A DNA stretch of 64,000 nucleotides from Galbula dea (Eukaryota > Chordata > Aves > Piciformes > Galbulidae), in contig VWZX01001949.1 of NCBI GenBank assembly GCA_013399015.1, positions 1,178,001 to 1,242,000 on the forward strand, read 5' to 3'. This document shows, in pieces, positions 23,931 to 34,245 of the stretch. Under the pieces are notes generated by a model. It did no database searches. It saw only the letters and a list, made by a program, of their open reading frames with translations, and had not been told where the DNA came from. The position numbers and the translations under genes are program-made. The stretch's first letter is position 1, and each line of letters starts with the position of its first letter.

Positions 23931-23974
23931 AATTCCCATCATTTCCCCTATGAATTCCTATAATTTCCCTTATG
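23931..23974 (+). repeat. 22-bp tandem duplication, two copies
   Basis: Copies at 23931-23952 and 23953-23974 agree at 19 of 22 positions (AATTCC...ATTTCCC...TATG). A partial third copy may precede them around 23911-23930. Confidence 0.8.
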
Positions 23975-25139
23975 AATGCCCAAAGCTCTTAAGATCCTCT
24001 TGGCATAATTCTGGTGATGTTTTGCTCTTTGCTTAATCAATTTCTTTTAACATCTTCTCTTCCTTGATTTCCCCTTTTCCATATTACTTAGAACAGATGA
24101 ATATTTCATCTAAATGGTGACCTGAAACATATTTTTTTTAATTTAACTTCATGTCTGAAGGATTCAATGGGGTTATTCAGTGAAGCTAAGTTTCAACTTT
24201 AGGAAGGGATTAGTCAGATTAGTTTTGTACAGATGTCAGATCTTTCTACCTTAAACTGCAGAACTGTGGCAGACGTGGGCTAAGGTGTGTCTGAGATTCA
24301 CTGATGAGTCATGGTCAGAGCAATCCATGTTTGTAACTGTGCTGCTCTGCCAGTAGAGACAAGGCTGCTGTATGTTTGTGAAAAGGCTGGGCATTGACTT
24401 TACAACATTAATTTCAGATGGTGGAAATGCATTAATTACAGCCTCCTCCTTGATTTCTTCTTGTTCTTGTCACAAGGTAGTTGCAGAGGTGGGGAAAGTG
24501 CATAAATTATTTTGCAGGAGTGATAAAGACTTCTAACAAAATTGAACAAGGAGGTGCGACAGGTGATGAGAGGAATGCACAAAGGGGAAGCATCTGATGC
24601 TGCCACAAAGAGCTTTTGTTTTTAAAGCTGTGCAGATACATGATGACAAGGAGATCAGATAAAAATGACTGTGATTGACTAGCCCCTTTGTGTTAAATTT
24701 GGGGCCAATGATTTGATGGAGAAGGAGGAGAAAGAAACCCCGAGTAACTAGTAGGCTTCCAGAAGGATATTGCAATTTTTTTTAATAGCTTCTAAAATTT
24801 CATTAGAACCCAATGGATGATTATCCTGTGTTATTAACAAGCTTCATTAGATGTTCTATGGAGTTTAGGAACATTAAAAAGCCACTGAAATGATGCAGGG
24901 CTCAGAAAAACATATGAAAAGTAACCTTTTCTCTCCTCTGGAGTCCAGTTTTAATAAACCAGCTTGAGAGTAATTTTTCCACTTTGTAAGGAAATGGACT
25001 TTAGGATGAAGACTTTGTGAAACCTCTGAGTGTTTTATCTTTTTATAGCTCTTCTTTGAACTCCTCCTATTTTTTCATGTTATTCAGAACACCAGAAGTA
25101 GATGTATTCTAGAGAATACAGACAATCTCCCCTATACTC

Positions 25140-26560
25140 AGTATAACCTCAAAATGTAAGATTGGGTGGGAACTTAGCTGATTATCTAGTCCACCCTTAA
25201 ACGAGAAACAAAAGTGTGCCAATGTATTTGTGTCATTTGTGAAAGCTCTTTGTCCAACTTCTTAAAGATCCTAAATCATGTTGAATGAATAGACCATCTA
25301 CCTAAGTCTAGACCCTAGACCATCTACCTTCATTTCATTGCCTTACCCGTCAGACAGTTTTCCTCCATGTCTATTTGAGATTTATTTCTTCTTGCCATTG
25401 TCCCTCTATACACTCACTTTTGTTTGATATCTCTGTTCTTATAAATCACATATCCACTGCTCCTTCTTGTTATTGCAGCAAGAGTTCGTGTTGTGACCAT
25501 AATCCATGAAAAATTTCCATCTGAATCACCTTATCTGGGTTCATGGTTGGTTTTGTAGCTGTGGCAGTTGATGTGTTTTGTACTAGTGGCTTGTTCTCAT
25601 TACTTTCTACCTGCTGATCTGTGTATTTCTGCAGATTTCACTGGTAAAAGCAATCTACCAGTGACCATAGTGATAACAATAAAAAACTGCTAGACCAAGG
25701 ATCTGTTCTTGGGGACTTCTGAAAAATATCTCCCACTAACATCTACCTTTTGAGATCTGTCAGCAAGCCAATTGTAAACCATTTTCTGTAGGTTACTGCA
25801 AGGTTTTAAAGTCAATATGGTCTGTGGTACTAAGTCACATGCTTTTAAATACAAACACTACAATTAATTGATTCTTTAATCTAAAAAAGAAATAGTTTGA
25901 AAAACTCACTTGCCATGAGATCATGCTGAAGAGTTTAATTTCATTTTTGCTTCAGATTTTTTGTTGATATAGTCTAGAATTCAGCAGTTAGCCAGCATCA
26001 GCATCAAGATGGTTGGTTTGTAATTCTCTAGTTCATCCCTTTTATGCTTTTCAACATTCAAATGAGGTTGGCATTCCTGTAGTCATTTAAATTTTCTTTG
26101 TTTCTCAAGATTTGTTGAAATTAACTTTACTGAGAGTTCCTCATCCCCTAAAGGCTCTTGGTGCAAGATATATGTCTGTTGTTTTTAAAAAATGCTTAAT
26201 TTTAGAAAATGCTACCTCACATCCCCTTTTCATCCCAGATGGCAATCTTTCTGTTCCACCTTCAGTATAAAATTTCTGCTCAGTTTAATATGCAGGAAAA
26301 AAAAATCCCTTTCAAATTTTCTGCTTTTTCTACTTGCCTAAGAACAGTTTTGGTGTCTACCTGTAGCAATAACTTATACTGAAAAATATGTTGTAATTAT
26401 TTCTAGCTGTATTGCTTATTTCATTTTCCCTTCATTTCCCCATTATCAGTCATGTGTTTTGAAAATTATATTAATTGCCATTTCCTTTCCGTTTTCTGCC
26501 TGACTCTACAAATATATAAAAATTAATGCCTTACTACCATTTCTTTATCCTCTTTCAATA
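25140..26560 (-). mobile_element. Ancient CR1/L3-like LINE remnant, antisense
   Basis: GCTGATTATCTAGTCCACCC near 25170 resembles the reverse-complement 3' end of CR1. Further right, blocks follow in the order expected for the reverse strand of a CR1-type LINE. These are GATCTGTTCTTGGGGACTTC (25700s), CAGCAAGCCAATTGTAAACC (25760s), CATCAAGATGGTTGGTTTGTA (26000s), ATTCCTGTAGTCATTT (26070s) and GGCTCTTGGTGCAAG (26150s). All frames are broken by stops and indels. It may be two adjacent old insertions (25140-25500 and 25560-26560). The call relies on remembered consensus order, so exact limits are uncertain. Confidence 0.6.
25291..25329 (+). repeat. 26-bp partial tandem duplication
   Basis: AGACCATCTACCT occurs at 25291 and again 26 bp later at 25317, giving one and a half copies of a 26-bp unit inside the CR1-like remnant. 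Confidence 0.75.
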
Positions 26561-27144
26561 TTTTTTTATGTATATTTCAATATTTGTTTTTTTTTTCCCC
26601 AAGCAGAGAACTGCCATGACAGGGGATCCTGCCATGTGGAGCTTCCAGTAGGAAATTTGAGAACAATTCCCACTACAGTCTTCTTTCAGGGTTTCTTGCT
26701 TTAACTTTATGTCCCTGCCACTGGTGTAGACAATCTCACTAGGTTGGCAAAGATGAGCCCTTTCAGAAATTCTTACACTGCTGGACACTGGAGTGTTCTG
26801 TTTGCACACAATAAGTGTGAACAGATCTTCATCATAATCATAAGTAATCATTTTTAGGTTATCAGTTGTTTTTTCTTTGTCCATCAAAATGAGGCCTAGT
26901 ATTAAGTTACACTATGCTAGGTGCAAGATTTCCTCTTCTAAGAAGTTACCTATTATATTTAGAATATCTGGAGAAGTTTTATTACTGAGTGGACTCACCC
27001 AAAAAAGGGATCTCAAGTGAGGTCACCTATAATGAATATGGTGTGTATGGATCAGGTCACTTTAATTCTCCAGTGAGATTTAGAAACTAGTAAGAGGTAG
27101 TACCCACTTCTCCTTCATTATGCAGAAGTATGATCCAAAGGGAT

Positions 27145-27235
27145 AAGAAACTTGTTTGTTGTCACTTAGTAAGTTGATGGCAAATTTAGGAGAGTTTACT
27201 CCTACCCTATTACCATGCTATAGCTAGGAAATATC
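27145..27235 (-). mobile_element. MIR-type SINE remnant, antisense
   Basis: AACTTGTTTGTTGTCACTTAG, then AAGTTGATGGCA, then TTACTCCTACC...GCTATAGCTAGG follow the reverse complement of the MIR tRNA-related head (gacttgcccaaggtcacac-agc, cagtggcagagc, ctcct-gac, ctctaaccactaga). Divergence is strong. Confidence 0.45.
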
Positions 27236-27319
27236 AAAGCAGTAAAGCTAAAGGCCAAAGGTTACCTCTGGCTTCAGTGGGGCAACCTTCACCCATGCCA
27301 TGAGTGGGCTCAGCAGGCT

Positions 27320-27500
27320 GAAAGACTTTTTCTTATATTCACATGGAACCTCCTATGCTTCAGCTTACAGCCATTGCCTCTTGTCCTGTCACTGGGCTTC
27401 ACTGAGATAGAGCCTATTTGTATGTGTTATTGAATATACCACTCTATCTTATCCTTGGCACACTGGGGATGGAAAAACAGTTCAGCTCCTGAAAGTCCAA
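27320..27500 (-). mobile_element. CR1 LINE fragment, antisense
   Basis: The + strand reads TTTTTCTTATATTCACATGG, AACCTCCTATGCTTCAG, CCATTGCCTCTTGTCCTGTC, ACTGGGCTTCACTGAGA. This is the reverse complement of the CR1 region with the 'gacaggacaagaggcaatgg' signature. The 3' terminus is absent and similarity to the right is weak. Confidence 0.85.
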
Positions 27501-27639
27501 TTGAATATTTAAACACACATTTTTCTTTTTATTAAATACTAATTAGTATGATGGATAAAGGATTCTAGGGGATGTGTGGAGGGGAATGATTTTAAATAGG
27601 CAAATTATTTCATTTAGAAGTACATTTACTATACATAAT

Positions 27640-27775
27640 AATGGATAGCTTTCTTATGGTGCTTTGCAACTTCAAAGTGCTTTGCAACTATCAATTAATT
27701 AACATGCATGCTCTTTTGGAGGTAGGAAACCAATTATTAACAGCCTTGTCTTGCACATAGGGAACTGAATGATAA
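27640..27775 (-). mobile_element. MIR-type SINE remnant, antisense
   Basis: AAAGTGCTTTGCAACTATCAATTAATTAA, GGAGGTAGGAAACCAATTATTAAC and ACATAGGGAACTGAATG (each a separate block) follow the amniote MIR reverse-strand order: caaagcgctttacaa, attaattaatc, gaggtag, attattatcc, acagatggggaaactgag. A 12-bp direct repeat (GTGCTTTGCAAC at 27659 and 27677) lies at its left end. Confidence 0.6.
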
Positions 27776-27839
27776 ACATTCATGTTATTTAAACAATTTA
27801 GCTATTGTACTGCATGCTTAATTTGTCTCTGCAAGTACC

Positions 27840-27960
27840 ACTTCTTCATACATAATGTGGATTGATGCATATGCAAATGAACACACTAAATAGCTGCATT
27901 CATACAATGCAGGGTGATTGACATGCACAATTATGTGCCCAATGCCTTATATCTTAGGAA
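27840..27960. promoter_or_regulatory. Candidate noncoding regulatory element (POU and PBX/MEIS motifs)
   Basis: An exact POU octamer ATGCAAAT is at 27871-27878. A PBX/MEIS-type TGATTGACA is at 27915-27923. Between them are several ATGCAT/CATNCAT strings. The surrounding AT-rich text lacks repeats and coding potential. That it is an enhancer, and for KCNQ3, is inference. Conservation is the test. Confidence 0.3.
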
Positions 27961-30900
27961 TCCCTTACAAAAAACAATCAATCATCCTTCCTTGTGTTCC
28001 CTGAAAGTCATCTGAGTTTGATATTTGTCCCCAAATGGGAGATGAAATGAGCCAAGAGGTGTCTAGGAAGATGGTTCCTGATGCAGTAGTCTCTGAAGTG
28101 AATACTGTAATACAGTGGGGAAACAAGCTTTGAATGTCTGAAGATAGTGCTGTACATAGTCATATACACTCTTGTGCCAAAAAAGCCCCAGCGCACTCCC
28201 AAGACAAAGGGAGAAAGATCAGTAAAAAAATTTAGCCTTGTTTTATTGGTAGCAGACCAGACATCAGAGACACAGTGGCTCAGTTAAAGTGTTGTGCCTG
28301 AGCTCCTACCACCAACACCTTGTGCTCCTGTTTCCATATGTGACCTAAGCTAACCCTTATGTTAGCCTGTGTTTAAAATCTAGCAACCTTGTTGCAGACA
28401 GAACCCAGGGATATTTTAGGGAGTCCTTGTCCCCAAATATTCATGAGAGGTTGATGCTATAAAGATGGATGGGACAGAAGATTCTGCTGGAACAGGAGCT
28501 GAGCATCAGGCTTGTGCCCAAGCCAGGAAACCATGCTCCTGTGGATTGTTTTAGGAGGGTGCACTTACATTTCATCCTCCAGGAATCCCAGGGGATGTCC
28601 CAGGAGCATGTGCAAAGTGTGGACAAGCAACTAATCTAGATTTAGGTTGCCTCTGCAGAGCAGCGCTGGCAAAGGTGGAGAAATGAAATCACATGCTCAG
28701 GGTCCAGAATTTGTACACTTTCACATGTTATTTTAGACAGGTTCCTAATTTTTCCTCCAAGCTGTTGTCCATCTGTGGTTTGAGATGCTAGTGTTGAGAG
28801 TCAGTTTGAATCATAGGCACGAGCATGAGATACATAGTTTATCCTGTAGTTCAAGAACCTTCTGCTGCCAGGAGTAGAAGGCAGAGCGTATAACTTGTGA
28901 TGAACTTCCCACCTCTCTGTGGAGACAGGAGAAGATGCACTGTGAGATTTAGGGCTTGCTGAACAGAACAGAAAGGACATAAGGAAAATTGAGGAAAGCA
29001 CCCTTGGGAGATCATGAAAGGAATGTGACAGCTGAGGGAGGGAAAACAACTACTTAAGTAAGCAGAAGCGTTACCAGACTCAGAGACTTGGAGAGCTCAA
29101 AAAAGGCAATGGAGAAAAAGCACCTGGGAGTGTGTAAAAGCCTGTGGGATCTTAGCAGAAGTGAATCTGTGTAGATCCTCTCCAGGCTCCCAGGACATCC
29201 ACTCTGTGGGCTGGTGAGAAATTGCCAACACAATTTTCTGCGTGACTGTATGTGTTCCTGTAAGGCTTTCTGTGCTAGAAGGTGGATTGTCCTTATCTCA
29301 GCTCCTGACTGACTGACAGTCCAATTTTTCTATTTGCCAGTAATCCCACATTTTTCTTCTTGGTCTTTTCTAACTCAGCATTGCCCCTCTACCTTTTGGG
29401 CTCCTCTTGGCTTTCCCAGCAATGTTCACACTCTTTCATTTAATCTATGCCATAAAGAAACTCATAATTAGACAATTCACAATGCTTGGATGACACCTGT
29501 CTCCTTGCAGCTCTCTGCTACCTGATGTCCCTCCCTCATATTTTTCTGCCTCTTCTGATATTTACAGCTAGTGCTGGTCTACATTGCCCTATCCTCTTTT
29601 TCATACAGCTCCTGGCAATCTTGTTCATGTTCTGAGCTGATGTCTCAGCATTGCCTTCATACTATTAACAATAATGACCACATAGCTTTTTAATTTCTTG
29701 ATGTGTTTTTAAGAAAACCTATGTTTAGCTCTTAATCCTGGTGTAGACAGCGTGTTCTTATCAATAATTGGTCTATTAAGTTATGGGTATAGCTGAAGAA
29801 ATTTCATGCTTATAAAACTGTTTAAGTAGGCAATGCACTTAGCTGAATACAAACTGGTATTTATGTAGTTCCAGGAGAGTAAATAAAGCCTATTTGGTAG
29901 GCATCATAGCATTATTTTCTCTCCCTCCTTCCTTTGCTCTCAGTTTGATGCAGAAGCCCAACCTCATGCACAAAGCCATGCTTCCCAGAGAGTATTAAAT
30001 TTCTTCAGCTGCTACTGAAATGAATGGCACTGGGGACACTTTTTGTGCTCCAAGAACAGTCTCAAATTCCTAAAGTATTTGGCCTAAAAAGTTATGAGCC
30101 TGAGGACTGATATTACTTTTGTCTGTCCATCCTTTCATGTGACCTGTACTGATGACACTCATTATCTGATTTATAAATTAAAATATACACCATGTAGGGA
30201 AGAGCTTTTGAATGCTGGGCACAGTCAAGACTCCATGTTTTTTTCTTACAACATTTAAGCTTGCAATAACTTTTTTGATTCTGCTTTTCTTATCTTGTAA
30301 CCCATTTACAAAAAAGCCTTCTACAGGAAATATCTTTTCTGAAAGACAGCTATACCTCTCTGTAACCCCTAGGACAAGTTATTTGTTGATACTTGTGTTT
30401 GAATGCCAACTGTGAAATGCTCAGCTTGTGCTTTGCTTTCTTTTAGTTTTAACAGCTTAAGGAGTATGAGTGGACCTCTTCAGAACTTACGGGTGGGTTT
30501 AAAACTAAGTACATCCCTGTGTTTAATCATTGTCATCTAGGTCTGGGTCTCCAAAATGTAGACCCAGGCAAAAAGTGAGCAAGAGGTGGCTCCCAAGAAA
30601 ATGAAATCTTTCTGTCTAAAATTCATAAAAACAAGATTATGAATGGCATTTAATAGTGTAACTATGAGACTGACACCGAAACGTGGAGGGTTTGTGAAGC
30701 TTACCGGTCCATGGCAGTTGCTGGTACTTTGGAATTCCTCAATGAAATTCCTCAGTGGAGATGAGTAACTTACCAGCTTACACCAAAGCTATTGCACAGT
30801 TTAGAGTTGCTGAGTATCACATTGTAGACATATCATTTGCTTGAACAAATAAACTGGAACTAGGTTGTTGTGTCACCTAAGTTGCTTGTAAAGGAGTATG

Positions 30901-31574
30901 TGGAGCCTGAGTTAAAATAAGAGAGCCAGTCAATCCCCCTGGAAAGATGAAGACAGCTGGAAGGAGAGTGAACCAACATAAATAGCCAACAAACTAGATA
31001 AACACATGATAGCACAAGCAGCACCTCTGCTGTGGATTACATACACTTGGTTTTATGGCCCCAGTGGTTCCCATCTTAACACATGATTTTATGAGGATTT
31101 TCTCTGCCTTTTACTATGTTGCAGCAATGATTCTGACTTAGAAGTTTTTTGCTTCCATTAGTGCCTTAGTGTTGTTTTCCTATGCATTTTTTTCTTGAAG
31201 TTTTTCTTCTGTCCTTCAACAGCTGATATGTCATCTTCACCAGTGAGTGGAGAAGTACTGTGCTGCAGTAAATCTAGAATAGGGGAGTAAGGCCCTTGTA
31301 GACAGGGACAGGCAAGGTCATGTCAACACAGTTTGAACTGAAGGGAAGGTCTATGTATTTAAAGTGTGAGCTATTAACTTCTTGGAGAAATTAGCCAAGG
31401 AGGTGCATCCAAATGCTGTCTGCCAGCAAGCCTTTTCACTGAGAATAGCTCTTTTTCTATTTCACTTAACCAAAAATAACTGAATGTATTCCAGTAAATT
31501 TGAGTGTTAATTTTTGCATTACACCATGGAATCAGGGAGGATGATCCTAATAGTCCCTCAGAGATTTTCCTGCA
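27961..31574. other. Intronic unique sequence, no gene seen
   Basis: No transposon, tandem array or coding exon recognised. ORFs up to 82 codons are without family resemblance. One local cluster of three CpGs at 30677-30706 stands out against the CpG-poor background. Confidence 0.55.
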
Positions 31575-31640
31575 TTCCTTCCATTATGATCATTTAATCT
31601 GACCTCTCACATCACATGGATTTGGGATTTCACTGAGGAC
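31575..31640 (-). mobile_element. Possible ancient CR1-like 3'-end fragment
   Basis: TGATCATTTAATCTGACCTCTC followed by ACATCACATGG resembles the reverse-complement tail of old amniote CR1-type LINEs (atcatctagtctgacctcctg, taacacagg). Short and diverged, so confidence is low. Confidence 0.4.
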
Positions 31641-32869
31641 TTTCCAACATCAACCTCGTCCCTTCTGATCTCCAAATAGATGTCTCTGACACTCACAGGC
31701 TGACACACAGAGACAGTTGGTGCTTGGAACAGAGTAATCCAAATCTCCCCACTCCCACAGCCCTGCTGTGGTGCCATGTTCATCGTCCCTCATATAGAAC
31801 AGAGCTATAGGCAGCAGTGCAAATGCACAAATCAACTCTTCTGGCTCCAGGGAGCTGGTAATTCCTCTTTGGCTGCACAGGCTTAGAAAAGCCAGGGTGA
31901 ATTTTTCACTATGAATAATTTAAAGTCAGCCTTTTTGACCTCATTTTCTACATGCATCTCCTAGCAGAAAGTTGAAGCTAAAGTCATTTTTCACGGCTCA
32001 GTGTAAATCCAAGGGGAGCAGATGGGGGTTTCCCTGCCATATAACTGTGCAAACACCATGTGCATGAAAATGGACCACCTGGGAAGAGGCAGGCAAAACC
32101 TCCACAAAGGAAAATGTAGCTGCAGATAAATTTTTCAAGATCAAACTGCTGACTTTAATGGTGGACTTAGTTCTCCTGTGAACCTAGTCTAGGTTTCAGC
32201 TAGTTAAGAGGCAATGTCCTCATCAAGTAATTGAATTTTTTTAGTAATTTGTTTTCACTTTGGATGTTTATTGCTGTCCAATAAACTGTTTTCCTTTCTT
32301 GGATCTTCTGATAATGGCTTTGTGGCACGTCATGAAAAGGGCTGAGGACACTGCCCAGGATTTAATTAACTAGCTGGTACTTATCATTCCCTCCATTTTT
32401 GCATTACTGAAAGGTGTTGGGGAGATCAAGGTGGTTTTTAAGAGGACAGAGGCAGCAGTGCCAAATGCAGAATTGCTGGCCATCTTTGAGCACTTGGTTA
32501 GAAACAAACACAAGATGGCAAATGTATTTCTTCTGCCATCATGTGTTCTTTGTGTCCTTCAGAAGTTGCTTTTTTTGACTCCAGAATTGGTCTTTTGTGA
32601 AATAGGTTCAATGCGGCTGGTCTGACTGAAAGTGTCTGGGGCTTACTAATAGTGTGGAAGATTCTCTGTCATTTGAAATCTTTAAATCCAGATCAGTGTC
32701 CTCTCAAAAGATGTGTTGTAGCTGCATTTACAGACTCAATGAGGAAATTATTACTATATTGTTAACAATCCTTCACCAGTGGGGTCCTAATGGTGATAGA
32801 ATAGCTCTCTGTTTTACTGGGAAGCCCCAGTTATCTTCTTTCAGCTTTCATTACTGTGTATAACTGCTT
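31641..32869. other. Intronic unique sequence, nothing recognised
   Basis: AT-rich intron without visible repeats, tandem arrays or coding exons. ORFs here are 60-69 codons and unremarkable. Confidence 0.55.
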
Positions 32870-33360
32870 AGCCTGCCAAAGAGCAATATCGATTCCAGCC
32901 TATCGAGCAGATCTGGGCTTTGTTTGTTGTGCAAATAGCAAAACAGCAGCAGTACTGCAGACAGTAAAAGCAAAATGAGACAATGGTCTGTCTGAGGAAT
33001 TCGAATTTATTCATTATGCCTGGTGTTTGCAATGCAATATGATGAGCTGCCTTAATCTCAATGCATATTTTCCATACAAGCTTGAGGCTGCTTTGTGTTC
33101 TGTGGGGACTTCCGGCTGCTAGCTGCAGGAGGCAGCTCTTGCTGGAGCATGCCCCTGGAAAGGCTGACATGAGCTCTTAAAGATGAATTATTTAGACAGC
33201 CTCACAAGCATCTTCTAGCCAATGCTAAAGATACATCTGCTTGTCATGGGCAGCCATAAATCTGTGACGAGAGCAGAGGGGTTTCCCTGTGACACAGCCC
33301 CGCCTGTTGCTTTCTGCAGCAAAGCCGTGCAGTGTGAATTACAGGACTGAAAGGTAACGC
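32870..33360. promoter_or_regulatory. CpG-retaining candidate conserved element with possible mini-exon
   Basis: In an intron where CpG is scarce, this block keeps several: ATCGAT near 32890, TATCGAG near 32903, the palindrome AATTCGAATT at 32998-33007, TTCCGG near 33112, GACGAG near 33268, CCCGCC near 33300 and GCCGTG near 33326. It is free of repeats and mixes homeodomain-like strings with short GC-rich boxes, a texture common in conserved noncoding elements. At its right end, a pyrimidine-rich run ending TTTCTGCAG (33311-33319) and a donor-like GTAACG (33354) bracket 34 nt that could act as a cryptic mini-exon. Function is inference. Confidence 0.3.
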
Positions 33361-34164
33361 TCTCCCCATACAAGTGATTTCTTTAGATCACTGTTACTAT
33401 AGGATATATGACAGCATGAGCTTCAGCTGCATCGAAATCTTTATACAATTAGACCAGATTTCTGCTGAGATTCTGGCTGATCAAGCACAGGACTGCAGTC
33501 TGGTGAGCTTCTGTGTGAAAGGTGTTGGTACTGGGAGCTGTCACCTGTGTCACATCTAAGGCAGTTTGTACATACAGATGATGTTTTTTAGTCTGAAAAT
33601 AGACTCTTGTGGGGTTTGCAGCTATTTAAGCCGGTGCAGATTACTGCATTATGGATTTTTCACTGATGTAGTCACATTGTAAGGAGTTTCCCTGATAAAA
33701 ACCAGGACCCTAACGCCTTAGGCATATCATTTACCATCCCTATCTTTTTTAGTTGTCAGGCTGACAAGGTGTTACCTGTCTGCCTTGGATGAGAAACGAT
33801 GCCACATCATATTACCTTTAGCTTTCAAATAACATGAGGCTAGAAAGAGATTTTCCTTGAGGTTAGATACTGGGTAGCTGTGAGATTTCTTATACCTTCC
33901 TGTGAACTCTCCTGTGGGAAATGAGATGCTGTAACTATGAAAGGCTGATCTGAACTGGCAGTTCCTCCCCTTCTGCTGGTGTGGGAATTATCTTTTTTTT
34001 GTGCTCTGTGCGATCATGAAATAGTAAAGCAAAATGTGATGGTTAGGTGTATAATCTCTGAGCTTGTTTTAAAGATACTTCATGATTTAAAACCTCTTTT
34101 TGACTGCTCAGTGCTGTACTGTACAATGCTACCAAGCTTGTTTGGAGGACTTCTAGTAGTAGTT
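33361..34164. other. Intronic unique sequence, no gene seen
   Basis: No repeats or coding exons recognised. The 95-codon ORF at 33979-34266 runs into the ATA microsatellite and MIR remnant and has no family resemblance. Confidence 0.5.
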
Positions 34165-34182
34165 ATAATAATAATAATAATT
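34164..34182 (+). repeat. ATA trinucleotide microsatellite
   Basis: Five to six ATA units lie at the left edge of a MIR-type remnant, where the MIR reverse strand naturally has TAT/ATA-rich sequence. It is probably an expansion of that region. Confidence 0.85.
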
Positions 34183-34245
34183 TCTGGCTCTTATATAACT
34201 CTCTCTTTCAAGGTTTCGCAAAATGCTTTTCAAAGGAGGTTAGTA
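34165..34245 (-). mobile_element. MIR-type SINE remnant, antisense
   Basis: AATAATTTCTGGCTCTTATAT, then TTTCAAGGTTTCGCAAAATGC, then TTTTCAAAGGAGG, TTAGTAT follow the amniote consensus (reverse strand) with 'gctcttatatagcac', 'atctcaaagcgctttacaaaggagg' and 'tcagtat'. One of the clearer ancient SINE matches in the window. Confidence 0.65.

Larger units (their letters stand above)
18721..25139. other. Intronic unique sequence with small tandem repeats
   Basis: No gene or confident transposon. Small features are T-rich runs at 19963-19974 and 20709-20740, a hexamer repeat at 21241-21270 and a 22-bp duplication at 23931-23974. A segment at about 24400-24440 has a homeodomain core (CATTAATTAC) close to an E-box (CAGATG) and could be regulatory, but this is weak. 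Confidence 0.55.
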
